Shown here: one piece after another, positions 54,779-63,626 of the stretch
How the letters are laid out: every line of letters starts with the position of its first letter
How positions within the stretch are numbered: position 1 is the stretch's first letter
NCBI GenBank assembly: GCA_963807675.1
Contig: CAWECP010000009.1
Span: 1-64,000 of the forward strand
Length of the DNA: 64,000 nucleotides
Reading direction: 5' to 3'
Origin: Bog-473 sp963807675
GTDB lineage: Bacteria > Actinomycetota > Acidimicrobiia > Acidimicrobiales > RAAP-2
Position numbers and translations under genes: made by a program
Notes under the pieces: model-generated
Database searches by the model: none
Told to the model about the DNA's origin: nothing
What the model saw: the letters and a program-made list of their open reading frames with translations, nothing else

Positions 54779-55660
54779 TCAGACCTTCAGCAGGTCCCAG
54801 ACCATGTCGACGCCCTCGTTCTCTGCGAGGACGACCTTGGCTGGGTGCTTCTTGTCGATGTGGCCGACCAGGCCGTTGTAGACCGAGTAGCCCACCAGCT
54901 CCTGGAGGCGCTTGGGGAAGGTCTTGACGAGGGCCGGCGGGATGCCCAGCTGCTGGTTCTCCTGCTGGCGGATGTAACCGGCGCAATAGTTCATGGCGAT
55001 GCCGACGCGGCGCTCGTCGGTGTGGTTGGCGCCACCGCCGTGCCACAGGCTGCCCACCCAGACCAGCACGCTGCCCTTCGGCATTTCGGCCGGGATGGTG
55101 TCGTAGAGCTCGAGAGGGTTTGGCGGCTCGTCGAACAGATGGCTGCCGGGGACGAGCCGGGTCGCCCCGTTCTGCTCGCTGAAGTCGGTGATGGCCCACA
55201 TGGTGTTGCAGATGATCGGCACGTGCGGTCGGGGGAGCGGTATGAGCTGGTCGTCGGCGTGGACGGGCTGGGCCTGTTCGTCGGCTCCGATGGCGATGGA
55301 GGAGAGCGACGAGATGAGGAGCCCAGGGTCGAGGACGCCCTCCACGACGGGCAGCACGTTGGGATGCACTGGGATCTTCTGGAAGGTCTCGCCGTGGACC
55401 AACAGGTTGTAAATGCGCGTGGTGTGCAGGCCTTCGAAGAGGTTGGTCGCCGGCACGATGCCGAGGTCGCGCTCGAGCTTGAGCAGCGCCTCGTCGATTT
55501 CGTCGACCAGCTCCGGCTCGATGGCGTCGGGGAGGACGGTGTAGCCGTCCTCGGCGATCCTGCGCAGGTGGTCCTCGAGGTCGGGGAGAGGGCTGGTGGC
55601 GTTGCCGGGAGTACCGACGGTGCCAGGGGCGGCGTCGCTGCTGGTGTCGCTGGGGGTCAC
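54779..55660 (-). CDS. Phytanoyl-CoA dioxygenase (PhyH) family protein
   Basis: 293 residues from GTG 55660. Facial triad candidates: AQPVHADDQLIPLP (HxD) and SLWHGGGANHTDERR (distal His plus Arg). GATRLVPGSHLFDEPPNPLE and YIRQQENQQLGIPP are typical of PhyH enzymes acting on small hydrophobic acids or natural products. It is not closely similar to the other PhyH protein in this window (33488-34378). Confidence 0.82.
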   Translation of the reverse strand: MTPSDTSSDAAPGTVGTPGNATSPLPDLEDHLRRIAEDGYTVLPDAIEPELVDEIDEALLKLERDLGIVPATNLFEGLHTTRIYNLLVHGETFQKIPVHPNVLPVVEGVLDPGLLISSLSSIAIGADEQAQPVHADDQLIPLPRPHVPIICNTMWAITDFSEQNGATRLVPGSHLFDEPPNPLELYDTIPAEMPKGSVLVWVGSLWHGGGANHTDERRVGIAMNYCAGYIRQQENQQLGIPPALVKTFPKRLQELVGYSVYNGLVGHIDKKHPAKVVLAENEGVDMVWDLLKV

Positions 55661-55746
55661 GTCGTGAATTGTACGGCGGTGGTGCACCTCAGGTTCTTGT
55701 GCGGGGCCAGGGCCGAATTGGCCTGGTGGTAGGGTCTTCGCCTTCG

Positions 55747-55819
55747 GGGCCGTTGGCGCAGTTGGTAGCGCACTTGCATGACGCGCAAGGGGCCACAGGT
55801 TCGAGTCCTGTACGGCCCA
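55747..55819 (+). tRNA. tRNA-Val (GAC)
   Basis: Acceptor arms GGGCCGT (55747-55753) and ACGGCCC (55812-55818) pair, discriminator A 55819. Anticodon stem CTTGC/GCAAG encloses loop ATGACGC with anticodon GAC. T-loop GGTTCGAGTCC is canonical. Downstream lies a toxin-antitoxin pair and mobile-element fragments, so this tRNA may be an integration site. Confidence 0.93.
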
Positions 55820-55930
55820 CACATTCTGAGCAGGTGAAACGAGCGAAATCCCTTCATTGGCTGAACATGGGATCCCGGTCGGTGGGGTTCTGTGGGGTGT
55901 GATGGGTCCCGCCATTCACCGGCCGAGCGG

Positions 55931-55966
55931 TTGACCTCTGAACTAATTCAGATATCATGACGGGAC
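55931..55966 (+). promoter_or_regulatory. Promoter/operator of toxin-antitoxin module
   Basis: TTGACC (55931-55936) and TATCAT (55953-55958) are separated by 16 nt. A short palindrome CTGAA-CTAA-TTCAG (55938-55951) sits in the spacer, where an autoregulating antitoxin would bind. The -10 is 8 nt from the ATG, so the transcript would be leaderless or nearly so. Confidence 0.5.
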
Positions 55967-56428
55967 ATGAAGACGCTCCCGGTGCCCTACAGCAACTTCC
56001 TTCGGGGACCCAACGACGTCCTGCCCGCGCTCGAGGAGGGAGACGTGATCCTCGAGCGCCGAAATGACGAGAACCTCGTGCTGACGACGCTCCGCCGGTT
56101 CTCGGCCCGGGAGGCGGGGACCGCGCTGGCCACCCACCTGGTGGCCGACATCGCCCGGGAGAACCCCGGGATCTTGGAGGGCTACCTCGAGCGTGAGCTG
56201 CCGTGGCTGCACTGGCTCCCCGACGATGATCGGGCGTTGGCGGTCAAGGAGATCTTCCAAGAGATGCTCGCCGGCGCCGAGACCGGCCTGTTCGCCCCCT
56301 TCTCCCAAACCCTGGTCGAGTGGCGCGACACGGCGATGATCTGGAGCGACCCCGAGCTGGCCCGGCGCTTGTCCTCGGCCCACTCCGGCGACGGCCCGGA
56401 GATCACACGGCCCTCTCGCGCCAAGTAG
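55967..56428 (+). CDS. Antitoxin of a Phd/RelE-like type II pair
   Basis: 153 residues. The N-terminus MKTLPVPYSNFLRGPNDVLP with EEGDVILERRNDENLVLTT resembles the DNA-binding fold of the Phd/prevent-host-death family in actinobacterial pairs, followed by a long helical C-terminal part (WLPDDDRALAVKEIFQEMLA). Family call is from memory of similar actinobacterial gene pairs. The toxin gene starts 9 bp after the stop. Confidence 0.65.
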   Translation: MKTLPVPYSNFLRGPNDVLPALEEGDVILERRNDENLVLTTLRRFSAREAGTALATHLVADIARENPGILEGYLERELPWLHWLPDDDRALAVKEIFQEMLAGAETGLFAPFSQTLVEWRDTAMIWSDPELARRLSSAHSGDGPEITRPSRAK

Positions 56429-56437
56429 CGAACCTCA

Positions 56438-56801
56438 GTGCCGACCAAGCGCGGCGACGAGATCGCGCGCCCAAGGGCCCTGGACCGTCCGGGCGGTCGA
56501 TCTGGCGGCTGGGAAGGGCTGGGATCACCTGGTCGACCAGTTTCCGGAGGCGGCCGACCGTGCGTGGGTCACGATCACGAGCGATCCCTACCGGAGGGAG
56601 GAGCGCCAGCATCCCCTCCGGGGCACCCTGGCGTGGGCCACAGTCTGCGGGAAGCGGTTGGAACAGTGGGAGTTCGAGATGACCGGCGGAGGACGGCTCC
56701 GCTATGTGATCGATCCGGCAACGCGCACCCTGTGGATCACCCATGCCGGGGTCGGACATCCAAAGGACACCGACAAGCCCCGGAGGAAGAAGCGAGGGTA
56801 G
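56438..56801 (+). CDS. Toxin of RelE-like type II pair, one-base insertion near 56470
   Basis: GTG 56438 opens VPTKRGDEIA; after an extra base near 56465-56475 the frame continues GPWTVRAVDLAAGKGWDHLV, then AWVTITSDPYRREERQHPLR, GTLAWATVCGKRLEQWEFEM, TGGGRLRYVIDPATRTLWIT and HAGVGHPKDTDK. This matches an actinobacterial toxin family with a G-G-R-xx-Y-xI-D core and a C-terminal HPK motif, similar in layout to RelE/HigB toxins. Normal length about 120 residues. If the indel is real the toxin is dead. Confidence 0.65.
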
Positions 56802-57400
56802 ATCTCGAACTTGAGCTCACCCAGTTCAGCTCCGATGGATGTCAGCGGCGCAGTCGCCGAAACGCTGCGCGCACGTGTCAGGCGTCCAAACCGAGCGAAT
56901 GGGAGCGCCACCTACGTGCGAGCTCGCCTGGCTCGTAACTCGGCGCTCATCCATTCACACGTCGCCCCCGCCACCAAGTGTGGGCGTTTTCAGCGCCTTC
57001 TTGCGTATGCACAGGCCGCTGACCAGCATGTTTGGTCGGCGGTTTCTGTGTTTATGGGGACAGTTTGTGGGGACCTACTCAGCCCTTGCGTATGCAGCAT
57101 GTGCAGGGTGGCGAGGCAATGAGCGGCCCGTACGCTGCGGTTTCGCGGTCGAGGTTTGGGGGCCGGCGAAGTGTTGCATGGGCATGCCCTGTGCATGCCC
57201 ATGCAGTTGCCCTGCTCAAAGGGTTTCGGGGGTGGGTGCGGCGATCTCGACTTCGGCCGAGACTACGACGGGCAGGTTGAGGGGAACGGTAGCGACTCCG
57301 CTGGCGGTATGGGCGTGACTGCCTGTGTCGGATCCAAGACGTAACGCAAGCCAGCGCTAGCCCAAGTTCCGGCGCACCGCCCGGCTCGATTCGCAAGATC
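56802..57400. other. Gene-free stretch with direct and inverted repeats
   Basis: About 600 bases with no supported gene. It contains the direct repeat CTTGCGTATGCA at 57000-57011 and 57085-57096, and a perfect 12-bp inverted repeat at 57175-57205. The sequence also has TGGGGACAGTTTGTGGGGAC (57055-57074). This may be the scar of an integrated element. Confidence 0.6.
57175..57205. repeat. Perfect 12-bp inverted repeat
   Basis: TGCATGGGCATG, a 7-nt spacer CCCTGTG, then CATGCCCATGCA. It could be a hairpin, a recombinase or regulator site. No T-run follows, so it is not a standard terminator. Confidence 0.8.
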
Positions 57401-57945
57401 TCAGACGATCGGCGGCTGGTCCTTGAGCGCTGCGGTCTTATCGGGGTTAAGCCTGACCCAGATTGACGTGATCAGGCCATCGACAGCCTCGGCAGTGATC
57501 ACGATCGGCCCCTCGGGCGAGTCCAGCACGAGGGAAGGGCTGGAGTTGACCTCGAGAAGGCGTACAGGGGGCAGCTCGTCCCGGCTCGATCGGGTTTCGA
57601 ACCCCATAAGCCTCGAGGCGCCCTTCATGAGCTGCAGCACCCGCGCGGCGCCGACAACAGGGTGTCTGCTTGCGCGCCGGGCGGGGCCCGCATCGGAGGT
57701 GCACACGACGTCGGGATCAACGAGGCTTAAGGCCTTCTCTTCGTCGCCCGCGAGCACGGAGCTCATCAACTTTGCGAGCAGTTCGGCTGAGGCCGGGGAC
57801 GGAGTGCGAACCCCAGCACCTGGCCCGCGGAGAGCATCTTTCGCCTGGCGCGCGAGACGAGCTGCCTGCACGCCGGCTCGCTCTTTCCGAGGACCTCGGC
57901 GATGACCGGGTAGGGCTCGCCGAACACGTAGCCTGGAGCCGAACA
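57401..57945 (-). pseudogene. C-terminal remnant of an ECF41/SigJ-like sigma factor
   Basis: Leftward, one frame holds sigma region 4 (VFGEPYPVIAEVLGKSEPAC, RQLVSRARRKML). After a shift near 57830 comes the SnoaL-like domain of ECF41 factors: ELLAKLMSSVLAGDEEKALS, LVDPDVVCTSDAGPARRASR, HPVVGAARVLQLMK and LITSIWVRLNPDKTAAL. Region 2 is missing; a transposase fragment replaces it at the 5' side. Confidence 0.7.
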
Positions 57946-57959
57946 TCACTGACGGGCGC

Positions 57960-58105
57960 CGGAGTCGTGTCGAGCGCAGATGGCGCGCGTTGGACGATTG
58001 AACGGTGGGGACGGTGCGAGTTGTAGTACTCGAAGTACTCCGCGAGCACCGTCTCTAGATGGCGGCGTCCGATGACGAGCATCCGGTCGACCGCCTGTCA
58101 GGTTT
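57960..58105 (-). pseudogene. Transposase integrase-core C-terminal fragment
   Basis: Leftward reading LVIGRRHLETVLAEYFEYYN with SHRPHRSIVQRAPSALD is the end of an rve-core DDE transposase (IS481/IS3-like). Only about 45 residues remain. It is fused in sequence to the sigma-factor remnant, which it probably truncated. Confidence 0.65.
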
Positions 58106-58141
58106 CGGGCTGCGAACGTGTCTTAGGCCGAGGCGGGCGAG

Positions 58142-58306
58142 ATGCTCGGGATCTCCCGGGCTTTCGCCTACGAGTTGGTGGCCCGAGGCGAGCTCCCCGT
58201 GATCCGGCTCGGTCGCCGGCGCCTGGTCCCGAAGGTGGCCCTCTTGGCTCTGGTCGGCCAGTCCGAGCCCGAAGCGTCGTCGGCCCCTGACCCACCGCTG
58301 AGTCTC
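58142..58306 (+). pseudogene. Excisionase-like helix-turn-helix fragment
   Basis: MLGISRAFAYELVARGELPV with IRLGRRRLVPKVALLALV is the MerR/excisionase-type winged helix typical of actinobacterial integrative elements. The N-terminus is cut by an in-frame TAG at 58124, 5' to the ATG. Directly followed by a relaxase start. Confidence 0.55.
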
Positions 58307-58308
58307 CC

Positions 58309-58592
58309 GTGCTCTCCATCGGCAAGATGGTGGCGCGCTCAGGTGAGTACTACCTCGCCACCGTCGCCAGCGGGCGCGAGGAGTACTACACCGGATCGGG
58401 GGAGTCGCCGGGATTTTGGCTCGGCCAAGGGGCTCGGCGCCTCGGGTTCGAGGGTGCCGTGGAACCGGACGACCTCCGCCGGGTGCTCGCCGGGATCTCA
58501 CCCAATGGCGAGATCCTGACTGCCGGTCGGGTCGACGAGGCCAAGCGGGTGGCCGGGTTCCACCTCACCTTGTCGGCCCCCAAGTCGGTCGG
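58309..58592 (+). pseudogene. MobF/TrwC-type relaxase, N-terminal fragment
   Basis: GTG 58309 opens MLSIGKMVARSGEYYLATVA, then SGREEYYTGSGESPGFWLGQ and VAGFHLTLSAPKSV, the start of a TrwC/TraI relaxase with its N-terminal tyrosines. The reading loses homology at about 58592, where the end of ndh begins on the other strand. About 95 of the usual 800 or more residues survive. It marks a former conjugative element. Confidence 0.68.
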
Positions 58593-58605
58593 ACAGAGAA
58601 ACCGC

Positions 58606-59894
58606 TTACATTCGCGGGTGGTCCACATCGAGTGGGATCGAATCAGCGCTGATCGCTGTGACCGACGACTCTTCTTGAGGCGTGACGGCGTTCAGCGCCC
58701 AGTCAGTCAGCACCCGCATCCGATTTCCAGACATTGCCGATAGGTGGTATCCCCGTGTCACGGCGTTCGCTGCCGCCCCGGACAAGGGCATGTGCAGCGG
58801 GTTCGCCGCTCCGGCGAGTCCCCCCAAGTCGACAAGAAAGCCCAGGTCGCGGTGCTGGTAGGACTTGGCCTTTCCGGTTCCGATTGAGGCGGCCACATTC
58901 CGAGCTACTTGCTTCCCCTGCCGCTGAGCGTGCTGCGCCGTCATGCCACAGATCTGTCCCGGGCGGGTGAGATCGGGGACAGCCGCGCAATCTCCACATG
59001 CATAGATTCCATCGGCGCCCGGGACACGCATGAACTTATCCACCACCAATCGTCCGCTGTTCGTTGCGAGCGGGAGACCGTCGACGAACGGGTCGGCACG
59101 AACCCCGACGCACCAGATCAGTGATCGCGTCCGCACCTTTTCACCGGTCGTCAGCTTGACGTAACCAGCACTCGCTTGGGCGACAGACTCACCAGTTAGC
59201 ACCTCAACGCCGCGGCGGCGAAGCACCCGCTCCGCGGTTTTGGACAGACGCTGATCGAGGCCCTGGAGCAGCCGGGTCCCGTTGTCCAGCAACATCCAGC
59301 GAATCTGCTGCCCATCCAATCCTGGCATTGTCTTGACCAACCGCAATGTCATCAGCTGACCGTGTGCAGTGACCTCCGTGCCGGTGTAGCCCCCGCCGAC
59401 AACGACGAATGTGCAGCGCGCCATGCGTTCTTCAGGATCACTAGTAACAGCCGCCAGTTCGAGCTGACGAACGATGTGGTCGTGCAGGTACATGGCCTCC
59501 TTCAGGCTGCGGAACCCATGTGCATAGTCGGCCACGCCTGGGATCGGCAGCAACTTGTCGACACTCCCAGCGCTCAGGATGAGATGGTCGTAAACGACCT
59601 GGCCTGATGCGCCCTCAGGTCCGTCCCAGCTGACGATTTTTCGCGCAGGATCGACATGCCTCACGGTTCCGAGCACAAACCGCGTCTTAGGCAAGCGACC
59701 TGGCAGGGATACGCGGATATGACGTGGTTCGACCAGTCCACCGGCGACCTGCGGCATCAGCGGGAGGTACAGGAAATAGTCAGTCGTATTGATCACGACG
59801 ATCTCGGTTGTCGCATCACACAAGCGAGAGAGTTCACGGGCGGCGTTGAAGCCGGCGAATCCAGCCCCGATAATGATGACTTTGTGCTTCTTTT
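58606..59894 (-). pseudogene. ndh: Type II NADH dehydrogenase, main part (split by ISL3)
   Basis: Leftward from the ISL3 edge: KHKVIIIGAGFAGFNAAREL (FAD loop), YFLYLPLMPQVAGGLVEP, VVVGGGYTGTEVTA (NADH loop) and GIYACGDCAAVPDLT. This is NDH-2, which passes electrons from NADH to quinone at the inner membrane. No start codon lies between the IS end and the FAD loop. With the first 7 codons at 61302-61322 and the 8-bp duplication counted once, the uninterrupted gene would encode 433 residues. Confidence 0.9.
59887..59894. repeat. ISL3 target-site duplication, left copy
   Basis: CTTCTTTT, identical to 61302-61309. Eight base pairs is the length expected for ISL3-family insertion. Confidence 0.92.
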
Positions 59895-61301
59895 GGGTCT
59901 TCTGCCGGATTCGTGGGTCATGAGGTACTCGCCCATGGCAGCTGAGGGGCGATGCCGGCTCGGTCCAACATGATCATGGTGATGAAGCTCTCGGGATCGT
60001 GGAAGCCCCGAGCAGCAGATCGGATCCGGCCGATGGCCGCGTTGTTGGATTCGGAGATCCCGTTGGTCAGTTTCCATTCGATCGTCGCCTCGATGGAAGC
60101 TCGGTACTTGCGGATCGTGCGGGCCAGCTTCACGAATGGGCCGAGCCGCGAGCGCGAGGCGTAGGACAGCCAGTCGTCGAGGGCCCGTTTCGCGGCGATG
60201 AGCGGCATCGACATGATGTCGCGCAATTCTTCCTTCAGCTGCCACCCCCGGAAGCTGCGCTTGTTGGCCCGCTCGAGGTCGCGGATCGTCCCCTTCTGTT
60301 TGGGAGAGAGGTTCTCCCAGTTGCGCATGAGCATCCAGCGCAACCCCTTGAACTCCTTGGCGGCGGCGGCTCCGCCGTTGCGCCGCAGCGTGTTCCACTC
60401 CGCTCGGCGGACGTCGTCGAGGGCCTTGGTGGCCCAGCCGATGAGATGGAAGGTGTCGAGGCAGATGAGCGCGCCCTCGGCCCGCTGCGCCACCACGGCG
60501 CGGATCCACTCGGCTCCGTCGCAGGTCACAAATTGGAGTTGTGCTGCCCGTTCGTCTCCCAAGGCGTCGAAGAACGCCCCGACGGTCGCCTTGGTCCTGC
60601 CCTTGGCGGCCCAGATCACCCGGCCGCTCATGTGGTCGCACACGACCGTCAAGTACCGCTGGCCCTTCTTGTACTTCACCTCGTCGATGGCGACGGCGAC
60701 GAGGCCCTCCAAAAGGTCAATGCGCCCGAGCGCCTCGGTGGCCACGCGCACGCACATGTGGTCGACGGCGCGCCACGAGACGCCGTAACGCCGGGCCGCG
60801 GCCAGCTTGGACGAGACGATGGCGTCGAAGACCACCAGGTCCTCGAAGGCCCGGGTGAACCAGCTGTCGTGGCGGGCCCAGGGAACCTCCGCCACGGTCA
60901 CTCCGTGCTCGGGGCACCTCACCCTGGGTGCGGCGGCCACCAGTTCGCAGGTGGCGAAGCACACGTCGACGTGACGCCAACGTCGCTCACCGCCGCCGTT
61001 GTCGAACCACGGCGACACGACCCCGCACCTGCCACAACGGCCCCTGGCGCCCACCTTGGTGCGCACCCAGACCTCGAGGCGGTCCCGGCCTCCGGCCTGG
61101 CCCTCGACCAGGTCTCGCCCCATGACCACCACGGTGCAAACACACAGACCCAGCAGGTTTCTCAGTACGCTCTTGTCGCGCACGCCGTCCTCCTCCTCGA
61201 TTTCCAGCTCCGAAGCCAGAAACCGTAGGAATGAGGCGGCGTGTCGCCGCGGATGGTTGGGTCAGCCCGAGTCAGGCACCCACGAGAGCGTCACAAGACC
61301 C
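59895..61301 (-). mobile_element. ISL3-family insertion sequence, 1407 bp
   Basis: Ends are imperfect 24-bp inverted repeats: GGGTCTTCTGCCG...TCGTGGGT at 59895-59918 and, on the other strand, GGGTCTTGTGACG...TCGTGGGT at 61301-61278. An 8-bp direct repeat flanks it. It carries one intact transposase gene and sits inside ndh. Confidence 0.92.
59918..61183 (-). CDS. ISL3-family transposase
   Basis: 421 residues. N-terminal zinc ribbon RGRCGRCGVVSPWFDNGGG with CELVAAAPRVRCPEHGV, helix-turn-helix (SSKLAAARRYGVSWRAVDHM), then DDE residues in VAIDEVKYKKGQ, CDGAEWIRAVVAQ / ICLDTFHLIGWA and the C-terminal E in TNGISESNNAAIGRIRSAAR. Complete and without frameshift, so the element may still move. Stop TGA overlaps the left inverted repeat. 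Confidence 0.9.
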   Translation of the reverse strand: MRDKSVLRNLLGLCVCTVVVMGRDLVEGQAGGRDRLEVWVRTKVGARGRCGRCGVVSPWFDNGGGERRWRHVDVCFATCELVAAAPRVRCPEHGVTVAEVPWARHDSWFTRAFEDLVVFDAIVSSKLAAARRYGVSWRAVDHMCVRVATEALGRIDLLEGLVAVAIDEVKYKKGQRYLTVVCDHMSGRVIWAAKGRTKATVGAFFDALGDERAAQLQFVTCDGAEWIRAVVAQRAEGALICLDTFHLIGWATKALDDVRRAEWNTLRRNGGAAAAKEFKGLRWMLMRNWENLSPKQKGTIRDLERANKRSFRGWQLKEELRDIMSMPLIAAKRALDDWLSYASRSRLGPFVKLARTIRKYRASIEATIEWKLTNGISESNNAAIGRIRSAARGFHDPESFITMIMLDRAGIAPQLPWASTS

Positions 61302-61309
61302 CTTCTTTT
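61302..61309. repeat. ISL3 target-site duplication, right copy
   Basis: CTTCTTTT, identical to 59887-59894. Confidence 0.92.
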
Positions 61310-61322
61310 GCGGACTCGGCAT
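61302..61322 (-). pseudogene. ndh: 5' end of ndh, cut off by ISL3
   Basis: ATG 61322 and six further codons (MPSPQKK), ending in the target duplication. Preceded by AGAAGGATCTGAA, a good ribosome site. Joins in frame with 59886 on the far side of the IS. Confidence 0.88.
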
Positions 61323-61490
61323 TTCAGATCCTTCTAGTGGCGTCTATGGGCAAAGGTGATCTGGAGAACCCGCATTGGCGTCCGGAATGTAAAGGCGGCG
61401 ATTCAAAGTCTTCGCCCCCATCGGATGTTCACAATGAAGGCCCGCCTCCCGGGAAGAGGGGTTATGGCGGTGATTCGCACACAATCGCCC

Positions 61491-61763
61491 TCATGAATGT
61501 GTGAGCACGTCATCGTTTTCCTTGTTGGACAGAACGACGTCCAATGGTGGTTCGGGCGACGTCGGGGGCGCTGCCAAGGGTGCATCCTCAGGGTGTCCTT
61601 GTTGAGCGGATCGCGCCCGCCTCCTATCCTCGAACAGCATGCCTATATGGGGAAACAGAAGCAGCCCCAGTACTAGCGACCCGAGTACAGCCGTGAAGAA
61701 AATCAACTTCCACAATGGCGTATGCAACCCGGTGACGACGACCACAAGCGAAGTGGTGTTCAT
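61491..61763 (-). CDS. Small single-pass membrane protein
   Basis: 90 residues from ATG 61763, preceded by GAAGGGTCTCCAGC. One long hydrophobic stretch (LWKLIFFTAVLGSLVLGLLL) followed by basic, then Pro/Glu-rich residues. Unknown function. It shares the low G+C of the surrounding region. Confidence 0.5.
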   Translation of the reverse strand: MNTTSLVVVVTGLHTPLWKLIFFTAVLGSLVLGLLLFPHIGMLFEDRRRARSAQQGHPEDAPLAAPPTSPEPPLDVVLSNKENDDVLTHS

Positions 61764-62306
61764 GCTGGAGACCCTTCGCGAGTCACACCGCCCGGCATCG
61801 AAAAGAACATTCTCAACTCCTCCATCAACTGGACATGTTTCACACTGACGACTGACGTCATGCGTCGAGCCTGTGGCGACCCCTTGTCGATACAGGTGCC
61901 TCCTAGGATCTCGCGAACCCGGGTAGATCGCCGAAGGATCAAGTGTGGGACTCCTCGGCCCGAGCGGTTTATCGGTGCTGCGACTTCGGCCGCCGGGGTG
62001 TGAATCACGAGGCCAGGTCGCGCCGGCCCCATGAGTTGCTCGATCTCACGCAAGCGGCTTGAGAAGCCCGCTGCAGGGTATGGGCTCGGGAACAAGCCCT
62101 GGAATCCTCCTCGCCTTGTGCAGTTTTGGCACTCGCCAATCGACCCGCCGTGGGTGGCGTTGGCGCAGGCCAATCAAGCCATCAACGTGCCACTGCGTGC
62201 TCAGTGAGAGGCTCGCTGTGGACGACCTGCTTAATTGGTTGCCTAGGAGACCGGGATGAGCGCGACGAGTGTCGTGCCGCGGAAACAGACGCGCTGATTC
62301 GCAGAC
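61764..62306. other. Gene-poor stretch of lower G+C
   Basis: About 540 bases. A leftward open frame (62173-61760) exists but shows no recognisable motif or ribosome site. No RNA gene is visible. Confidence 0.5.
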
Positions 62307-63626
62307 CTAGCTGGGCGGCAGGGTAGGCGCCTTGAGCCTCCGCTTGCGTGGGAACGCTGTGAGGCGGGACCTACGAGAGGCCTCCTCTTGGCTTCTCCGC
62401 AATACCAGGGAAACAATGGCCAAGACCATGAGACCCCCGATACCGAGGGAATACACCACGGCGGTCGCCCGCAAACCGAAGACGGAGACCACCGAACCGG
62501 CAATTACAGCCGGCACCCCGAATGCCGAGTAAGTGACGGTGAAGATTGATGCGATGAGTCCTGCCCGATCATCGGAAGGAGCGAGTGCGACGACAGTTCG
62601 AAACGCTCCCAGAAAAGCAGGTCCCCAACCAAGTCCAGCAATAGCTGCCGCCAGAAGGAAAATTGCGGACACATCGCAAATGACAGCGATGCACGTCAGT
62701 ACCGTGCCCGCGAGGAGCGTCAGACAGCCAGTCAACATGACGCTGGACGCATTCGAGTGACGGAGGAAAAAGGCAGCTATGGATCCGAGACCAGTTAGAA
62801 GGAAGATGGAAACTCCACCCCATACTAAGTTCCCCGATTCAAATAGATGGCTCACCAGAGACGGTCCGAGTGACAAATAAAATCCGCTGAGTGCCCAAAC
62901 ACCAATGAAGCAGGGGACCGCAATCAGAAATGTCTGGCGGGCGCCCGATGGAATTCGAAGCTCCGGACGAAGAGACGAGAGAACGCCAGAGCGGACTACT
63001 CCGGTCTCGGGAATCCAGATCAGCAATGTTGTAGCCATGGCGAAGACGACCACGAGAATCCACCAGATGAATCGCGTTGGTGCCGGACCATACTCAATGA
63101 GAACGCTCGCGCCGAGGGCACCCAACGCAAGTCCAACGCCTGGCATAGTGCTCGCAACAAACGGAGCTCTCTCCCCATCCACGTCCAAATCGACGAGCAA
63201 TGCGCCTGCCGCTCCCGTCGTTATACCCACCGCGATTCCCTGTAGGGCGCGGCCGACCAAGAGCGATACAACTCCATTTGCCGTCAGGAAAACGACGCAT
63301 GCGACGAGATCGGTGACAAGACCAGCTGCAATGACCGGCCTTCGACCTACGAAATCGGAGACGGAACCGAAGATAAGAAGCGCGCCCAATGTAAAGATTG
63401 CGTAGATAGCGAAGATTACCGTCAGCGTGAAGGTCGAGAATCGCCATTCGGATCGATACAGTCCGTAGAGAGGAGCGGGTACGGCAGAGGAAGAGATCAG
63501 GAGGAAAATCACTCCCGCGCTGAACCAGAATGTTGCTTTCTTGGAACGTATCCGAAAAGATCGCAGACCGATTGCAACATTGTCTCCCCGGATCCCTCGA
63601 TGATTGGTTTGGTTGGAGATGGCCAT
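62307..63626 (-). CDS. MFS transporter
   Basis: 439 residues with about 12 membrane helices. Family motif A in the 2-3 loop is FGSVSDFVGRRPVIAAG; GRALQGIAVGITTGAAGALL is the fifth helix region. It resembles drug or small-metabolite exporters; substrate unknown. A long hydrophilic tail ends the protein (RRSQEEASRRSRLTAFPRKR). G+C is about 50-55% by eye, well below the window, suggesting recent transfer. Confidence 0.82.
   Translation of the reverse strand: MAISNQTNHRGIRGDNVAIGLRSFRIRSKKATFWFSAGVIFLLISSSAVPAPLYGLYRSEWRFSTFTLTVIFAIYAIFTLGALLIFGSVSDFVGRRPVIAAGLVTDLVACVVFLTANGVVSLLVGRALQGIAVGITTGAAGALLVDLDVDGERAPFVASTMPGVGLALGALGASVLIEYGPAPTRFIWWILVVVFAMATTLLIWIPETGVVRSGVLSSLRPELRIPSGARQTFLIAVPCFIGVWALSGFYLSLGPSLVSHLFESGNLVWGGVSIFLLTGLGSIAAFFLRHSNASSVMLTGCLTLLAGTVLTCIAVICDVSAIFLLAAAIAGLGWGPAFLGAFRTVVALAPSDDRAGLIASIFTVTYSAFGVPAVIAGSVVSVFGLRATAVVYSLGIGGLMVLAIVSLVLRRSQEEASRRSRLTAFPRKRRLKAPTLPPS

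Noticed and set aside
55747..59000. Duplicate of the tRNA-Val 3' end as an attachment site
   Set aside because: I found no second copy of the tRNA 3' segment downstream within the window.
61760..62173. 137-codon minus-strand frame with several Cys near its N-terminus
   Set aside because: No recognisable domain, no ribosome site, and mixed composition; kept only as a gene-poor stretch.
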